Source of the DNA: Antitrichia curtipendula
Lineage: Eukaryota > Streptophyta > Bryopsida > Hypnales > Leucodontaceae
DNA length: 64,000 nt
NCBI GenBank assembly: GCA_951230915.1
Contig: OX579635.1
Location: 41,788,001 to 41,852,000, forward strand
Direction of reading: 5' to 3'
The notes under the pieces are model-generated. The model was not told the origin of the DNA, did not search any database, and saw only the letters and a program-made list of their open reading frames with translations. Shown here piece after piece: positions 58,321-64,000 of the stretch (position 1 is its first letter; every line of letters starts with the position of its first letter). Made by a program: the position numbers and the translations under genes.

Positions 58321-61300
58321 GTAAGTCATTCAAGCTTGAATTTCTCTCTCCAAACCCACTCTACCACAACTCACAAGCGAGAGAAATAATTCCAGCTTTT
58401 TTAGGGTTTTTTTTTACACAAATGAAAGAAAATTCATTGCAAATAAAATTACGAAGCGAATCTCATCAACTTGGCATTGCCAATCTGATAAAAAAAAAAC
58501 TAGCAAGATTTGCATAGGCGTTAATTAAGGGTATAGACATATTGTGCAAATAGGTGTTGGAGTTACACACCTACTCATAATGCTATACACATTGGGGGGC
58601 ATTAGTTGTGAGGTATAGGGGTATTTCATTGTGTTCTACAAATTGATTTGACCAATCATGGAGGGTTCTGGAGGTGATTTTGATTTTTTAAGTGAAAATA
58701 AGTGATTGAACATTTTGACTTCAGTTACAATTTTTTAAAACTAAAGATGAAGTAAATGTGAAAAGAAAACAAAATTGAAAGAATAGGCCCACTTTAAGAC
58801 ATATAATATGCATCTTTCTGCTTATCTTCTTTTTAGGTGTCATGAATCAAACACTTGCAAATCATGCACCATGCATGTACTAAAATTGACAAAATTTAAA
58901 GCTGATAATCCCAATGTTCAATTAGTGGGGCCCAATAGTATTAGAATAAGCAATTAGGCATGGCTAGTTCCATGATTAAATTGCCTAAATTTTTGTTGGA
59001 TTTTGTTGGTAGTTAGAAAAGAGAATCCTAGATTATCTCCACATGCATTTTTTTGGTCATTGTATAAATAGACTATGAATTTTCAAAGTATTAAAAATAA
59101 GTGAATTTAAAATTGATCCCTACCTCTCATGTTTAGAGGACTTACATTATGCACAAAAGTCTAAATAGGATGGTTTTGCAAACATGTCACAATTAAGTGC
59201 ATTTACTATAACTACAATGGTTCATGTGTGTTTTTAGGATATTTTTGGAGTTCTACCAACTATTTCGCCTTAATTCCCACAAACTAAAACTCCCATAACT
59301 TTCATCTCATTAATCCAAATGGAGTGATCAAAGCTTTCCATGTATATATAGATCTAGAGAACCGATTGAAAAATTTTATTTAACAAAAAAGTGATTTTTC
59401 AAGAAGTTTTTTTGGCTGCCTGGGCGGCCCTCTGAGCAATAAAAACAGCATATCATACCATAAAATTTTAATTGTGTAGTCAAAAGCTATGAAAATTGTT
59501 GGGCCATAAAACTACTCCTTGGAAAAATGTTGTGTGAAAATTTCAAAGAAAAATAAATAAAAATCCATTCGTAGTGAGCTGCCCAAAATTGCTATGTTGC
59601 CAAAAAAACGTAGTTTGGGCGTTTAGATGTTAAACTACATCTAGAGGTGAAGGGGCCAAATTTTATGTAGGTTTTAATTGACTGAAATGAAGAAGTTCTT
59701 GAAAAATGAGAGTACTCAATGAAGTGAGAGGTCAAGGGTCTTCCAAAAGGCCCAATGATGTAAAGTGCACTTTTATCCTCTATGGCACCAAAAATTTTAA
59801 AGTTTTAAGGCCGGAGATTATAGTCAAACCACATAAAGGAGGTGAATCTAATTAAAATTCCATGTGTCCTTATTAAAAAATGCTATTTTAAATAATTTTT
59901 TTATTTTATTTTTTTGCATTTTATATCCTCTTGCCGGTTTACACCAATCCAAAAGTTATGACCTTCAAAGCAAAACTTCCCAATGACAATTGAGGGACTT
60001 GGAGAGGAATTACTTCTCAATTTTGTGGACCCTTGATTTTTGGTGTAAACTAGGACTTAGTTACACAAATAGAAGAAAAAAATGAAATGAAATCCCTTGC
60101 ATACGTCAATGTTGTTTGCATGTGTACGTCAAATTGTAGAAAGAAAGAACTTCCCCTTAGTGTTCAAGATATTTTTTGAGTTTTACTAGTTGTTTTCCTT
60201 CAATTCCTATATCGAACCATTTTTTTGAGTACCAAGTCTGGTTACTTTTTCTATTTTTTATTCTAAATAGATATTTTATAGATATTTTCATTGGTTTTTT
60301 TGCCAATGTTTGCAAATTGCAAACGGATTTTTTTCCACTGCCATTGGTTAACTTTGAACTAGCCAATGTTTTTTCCAAACATTGTATCCACTTTAATGAC
60401 CTAAATTTTACAATTATAGTCAATCAACCCAATGCCATCAGCCATTCAATTCCACCATCTAGAGGCCCTTTCCATATGTGTTAATCTCCCACCCATTTCC
60501 ATAGAATGTGTAAGTCATATACTTTGGGCAACCAATTGTGTTCTATTGTCAAAAAATGACATCAAGTTCACATCTATTTATGGATGGTTTAAGATTGATA
60601 AAAATGTGGTTCAATAAATGTTGATTTAGATGGGCTTAATTGTGAACAAATATTTGTGAGAATAAGGTGTAGCTTCAGCCAATAAAAGAGATGCTTTTAG
60701 AATGTTGAACTTGTGCATTTAAAACATTCATCAAATGAGATTAGTGGTAGGTCACTGATTTGGAACCTTTTAAAGATGGTCATGACCCCCATCTACTAAC
60801 AATTTTATATTTTTGGTTCGAAAATTCAAATCAATTCCAAAGTTTATTAATTTAATATAATTCCACTTGTATTTTAGTCAATTCAACTAATTCTTTCTCA
60901 AGAAACAATCAACTCTTTGTACAAGATATCCAAATTACAAATCTAGGTGGTCACAAGTTGTTTACTTTAGCAAGAATACAAAATTTACATGGAGTGATGT
61001 GTTCATGCATCTACATTACTGGTACATTACAGTAAGGGTTACACAATAGAAGCTCAATAATAGTTACAACTCAATTCTAATTATATTCCTCAAACAAAAT
61101 TATAAGAAATATAATTAAATAATAAAATAGTTAGAAAGAAAGAAATTGATTATTATTAGTGAATTTTACTATCCAAAGTATTTAAAATATATCAGCAATT
61201 TAATAGTATTTCATTTTAGATAGGAATTTAGAATGATCTTGCTTGGGTACTAGTTACTTGTTTATAAGTAATGTAAAGTTGCGCAAAGGTAGAATTCAAA

Positions 61301-61338
61301 GAATCCACCAAATTAGTTGTTATTGTTCCATTTTACAG
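58321..61338. other. XTH intron 3 or downstream DNA; repeats only
   Basis: No exon is recognised. At 58985-59170 there is a third, partial copy of the small element (words TAGTTAGAAAAGAGAATCC and ATGAATTTTCAAAGTATT). At 59270-59633 a diverged minus-strand copy of the TTAA family is present, listed separately. The words GAGTTCTACCAACTATTT at 59240 recur as GAGTTTTACTAGTTGTTT at about 60178. Confidence 0.45.
59270..59633 (-). mobile_element. Partial, inverted piggyBac-like copy (H)
   Basis: On the minus strand it begins TTAACATCTAAACGCCC and contains the family core (ATGGAAAGCTTTGATCACTC, then ATTTGGATTAATGAGATGAA and AGTTATGGGAG). It ends at TTAA 59270, so only the left and central parts remain. 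Confidence 0.45.
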
Positions 61339-63062
61339 ATGGCCAGCAAAGGAAGGAGGGTATACGAAGCAATCATGGAGAGCTCTAAAGACGCCAACAC
61401 GGAGGAGCTCAATAACACAACTGATATGGAGATTGATGTTTCCCAATCCAAACGAATGCAAGAAATTTCCAAAGGTAGCGGTTCTAGCAAGCGAACGAGA
61501 AGCACTTTTCCTATAGGATTTACGGAAGCACCAACCAAATTTTGGCTTGGGATTATAACTATGGAGAAAATTGCCAGAGAGGACGGAGTATCCATTGAAG
61601 AATGTAAACCTCCAGCTTATGAAGACCTTATCAAAACTGGAGCATCAAAGAAGGAAGCAGTAGAGATTGGCCAAGTTCAACATATTGCTTTTCCACATGT
61701 CAAGCAAACGCTTTATCCAACAAAAAGACCAGATGGGAAAGGTGGGCAACATCTCAATCTAACGCAACTTCCTATTGAAACTGAAATTGATCATGGGACG
61801 GGATTGTCTCTTGACTACCAGGTGGGGATATTTTTTGAGAGACCTGATACGGATTATACCCATGGTGAAATACTTGCCAAAGCAACTAGTAGACTTGAGC
61901 ATATGGGCATTGATGTTGGATCTGGAATGGCTGAACCTATCTACATCCCTTGCAAAGAGAAAGAAAGAAATAGCAAACAAAAGTTTTGGACTGGGACTAT
62001 CAAGTTGCATCTTAAGAATCCTAAGACAGACGGGATCAATATGCTCAAAGGTTTGCGACCTTTCATTTTATCTCTAGACTCTAATGTCTCTACTTTGGGG
62101 AAGGTTTGCAAATGTTATGACACAGTAGCGAGGAATGCACTCCTCTCGGCAAAGATTGAGAACCCTAAATTACACCTTGTTTCAGCTCAGGATTTGCATA
62201 GAGATGTTTTTAGAGAGAGCTTTAGTAGAGGCTATGATTACGAAATCACAAGTGTGCAGAAAGTGAAGGAAGAAACATGGGGATGGCTTATTTCCACTAC
62301 GCCAAACCAAGCCAACAGAATTATACAGTACATGGTGCCCTACAAGCAAGAGCTCATGAAAGTTATCTCACCACATGCAGCCAAAGCAGAAAGAAGAACT
62401 AGAGGTGATGGTCTCACAGAGGAAGAACTCAAGAAGAAAAATGCCACTATGCTTTGTTTATATAGACTACACAAGATGGAAAAGGTTGAAGATACCAAGG
62501 ATTCCATCAAAGCAGTTATTGGTGATTTAAACGTGGTCTCATTCTATTTTCCAGGGCAAGTTGGTGAACTCCACAAAGGGACAACAAATGTTCAGTGTCT
62601 CCATGCTATTGTTTACAGACAATGGGTTGGAAAGGTGGTAGAAATTTTTGGCAAACATGTTAACATCACACCCCATCCTAAAAGCTTGGATGGTGCATTC
62701 CCTCCCACAAAAGAAGAGCAGGAGAGATTTGGTTTCTGTGATATTACAACAGCAATTGTGAGTACCTTGGAAGCAACAAAAAATGCTCCGCATCCAAAGG
62801 GAAAAAGTAACTTAGTTACTCATGATGATATTGATGCCATAGTTGAAAGTGCAGTGGCCAAGAGAAATGATCAATTCAAAACAGAGATCAAGACTGTGAT
62901 CAAGCAGGATTTGTAGAAGCAGATGCAAGAGAAGAAAGAATTTCAAAGACTTTGAAAGAAGCGATGCAAACCCAGATGGAAGAAGTCAAGAAGAGACTTG
63001 CATTGGCAATGCAAGCTGTGGATTCTTTATGCTCTACCGTCCAACCTCAACTGGAAAACTAA
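61339..63062 (+). pseudogene. Unrecognised, probably element-encoded protein with one frameshift
   Basis: From ATG 61339, directly after an acceptor-like CCATTTTACAG, a frame of 525 codons ends at TAG 62914. Shifting frame near 62905 restores a charged helix (ADAREERISKTLKEAMQTQM and onward) ending QPQLEN at 63060, so a single indel probably truncates a protein of about 574 residues. The N-terminus has a Ser/basic linker (SGSSKRTRS). The middle (KFWTGTIKLHLKNPKTDGIN, then RPFILSLD) and WGWLISTTPNQANR appear globular. The C-terminus is coiled-coil-like. This resembles the layout of retrotransposon ORF1-type proteins, but I do not recognise the family. The A-rich sequence that follows fits a retroposed unit. 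A decayed host gene is the alternative. Confidence 0.5.
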
Positions 63063-63099
63063 TATGGTCAAACAATCTTTTAGTTTGCCATCAAGAAAT

Positions 63100-63430
63100 G
63101 TGTACTAACACAAAAAAAAAACTAAAAAAAGACAGTGTGTTATACTCCAAAAAAATCACAAAAGAAAGAAAAAAATCCAAAATCCAAAATATAAAAATCT
63201 CAATAAAGCGATATTATTAAAAGCCAAAAAACAAAAAACAAAAAACAAAAAACAAAAAAACAAAAAAACAAAAAAACATACAAACAAAAAAAACAAAAAC
63301 AATAAATACAAACACCCATAACCAACAAATACAAACAACAAACTATATTAAACATCAAAACATCAAAACAACAAACTATATTAAACAGCTAAACAAAACA
63401 AACCATAATAACCAATAATTTACAACTCTT
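63100..63430. repeat. A-rich tract with (CAAAAAA)n
   Basis: A CAAAAAA to CAAAAAAA array occupies about 63223-63300. It is followed by AC/A-rich sequence in which ACAACAAACTATATTAAACA is repeated (about 63337 and 63369). It follows the open frame as a poly-A-like tail might, but it is too long and structured to be a simple tail. Confidence 0.7.
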
Positions 63431-63639
63431 CATAAACATTCAAACCAACATAACCATATACATGAGGCTTGGCCTATCTGCTACATTCAAGAAAATAAAA
63501 GAAAAAGTATACACTATACAATAATGAGGTTCATTCTATGTGAACACATAGATATAATACATTGTTACAAACACCCAAACAAAACTATTTATATCTTTAA
63601 ACAACAATACACAAAATTTAAACAATTAATACCGAATAC

Positions 63640-64000
63640 CAAAAAAATAAAAATAAATAAAAATAAAAACATGTTCACCCAAAGCAAACTCCATCCCCTA
63701 AAAGTTCACCACAAAACCTACAAAGTATCAAAAGACATAAAAGGGGCTCGGCCTACCAGCCTCGCCCAAAAAGTATTAATTAAATATGTTGCATCACAAA
63801 TATCACTTCTTATATATGGGGATATAGTACAATTTATTCTAAATAACAACAAACCAATTAATAAAAATAAAAAACCTTTCACCCAAAGCAAATTTCATTC
63901 TCTCAAAAATCACTACAAAATCTACAAAGTATCAAAAGACATAAAGAAGGCTCGGCCTACCGGCCTCGCCCAAAGATTAATAATTAAATATGCTTCATCA
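63640..64000. repeat. Tandem repeat of about 204 bp continuing past the window end
   Basis: CACCCAAAGCAAA begins at 63676 and again at 63880. Each is followed by ACAAAGTATCAAAAGACATA and a GC-rich core GGCTCGGCCTACC(A/G)GCCTCG, then TTAATTAAATATG or a variant. A partial earlier unit (GAGGCTTGGCCTATCTGC) lies at 63463. The second full unit is cut by the window edge. Confidence 0.75.

Noticed and set aside
1..64000. tRNA, rRNA or CRISPR arrays
   Set aside because: No cloverleaf with a GGTTCGAATCC-type T-loop, no conserved rRNA block and no spacer-repeat array was seen. The tandem repeats present lack unique spacers.

Overview
This is nuclear DNA from a land plant. It has low gene density and long AT-rich stretches, GT-AG spliced genes, and a xyloglucan endotransglucosylase/hydrolase, which is a plant cell-wall enzyme. 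Inverted-repeat elements, a SWIM-type transposase and a LINE fragment fill much of the rest. The intronless clade-D-like PP2C and the unfamiliar element proteins lean away from a typical flowering plant, perhaps towards a bryophyte, lycophyte, fern or gymnosperm. That lineage guess is weak.

Layout. 1-18.8 kb: no protein gene. It holds copies of a TTAA-flanked inverted-repeat family that looks piggyBac-like, a PIF/Harbinger MITE nested in another element, two more inverted-repeat elements, a microRNA-like foldback and a G-rich island. 18.8-24.0 kb: the PP2C gene, with one intact coding exon (21596-22714) and a leader region of up to about 2.7 kb. 24-29 kb: degraded repeats and a GC-rich islet with a short minisatellite. 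29.1-36.9 kb: a dead SWIM-type transposase split by an inverted-repeat element and by a second, larger element whose 664-codon frame carries four in-frame stops. 39.2-42.7 kb: a decayed element gene whose C-terminal part resembles a SAM-dependent amino-methyltransferase fold. 43.3-44.4 kb: a LINE fragment on the minus strand. 44.4-50 kb: repeats, including a further TTAA-flanked copy with a MITE inside it.

50.06-58.3 kb holds the other host genes. They form a divergent pair: RFT1 on the minus strand (13 exons, 543 codons, every junction in phase) and an XTH on the plus strand (three exons visible; the C-terminal exon is not in the window). 61.3-63.1 kb is an unrecognised protein, probably element-encoded, followed by A-rich DNA and a roughly 204-bp tandem repeat that runs off the window.

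The three host genes are unrelated in pathway: protein dephosphorylation, ER N-glycosylation and wall remodelling. The XTH has an N-glycosylation sequon, but that is no evidence of a functional cluster. The element genes share one pattern: long single reading frames broken mainly by stop codons, with few indels. This is what decay by cytosine deamination in methylated DNA would look like.
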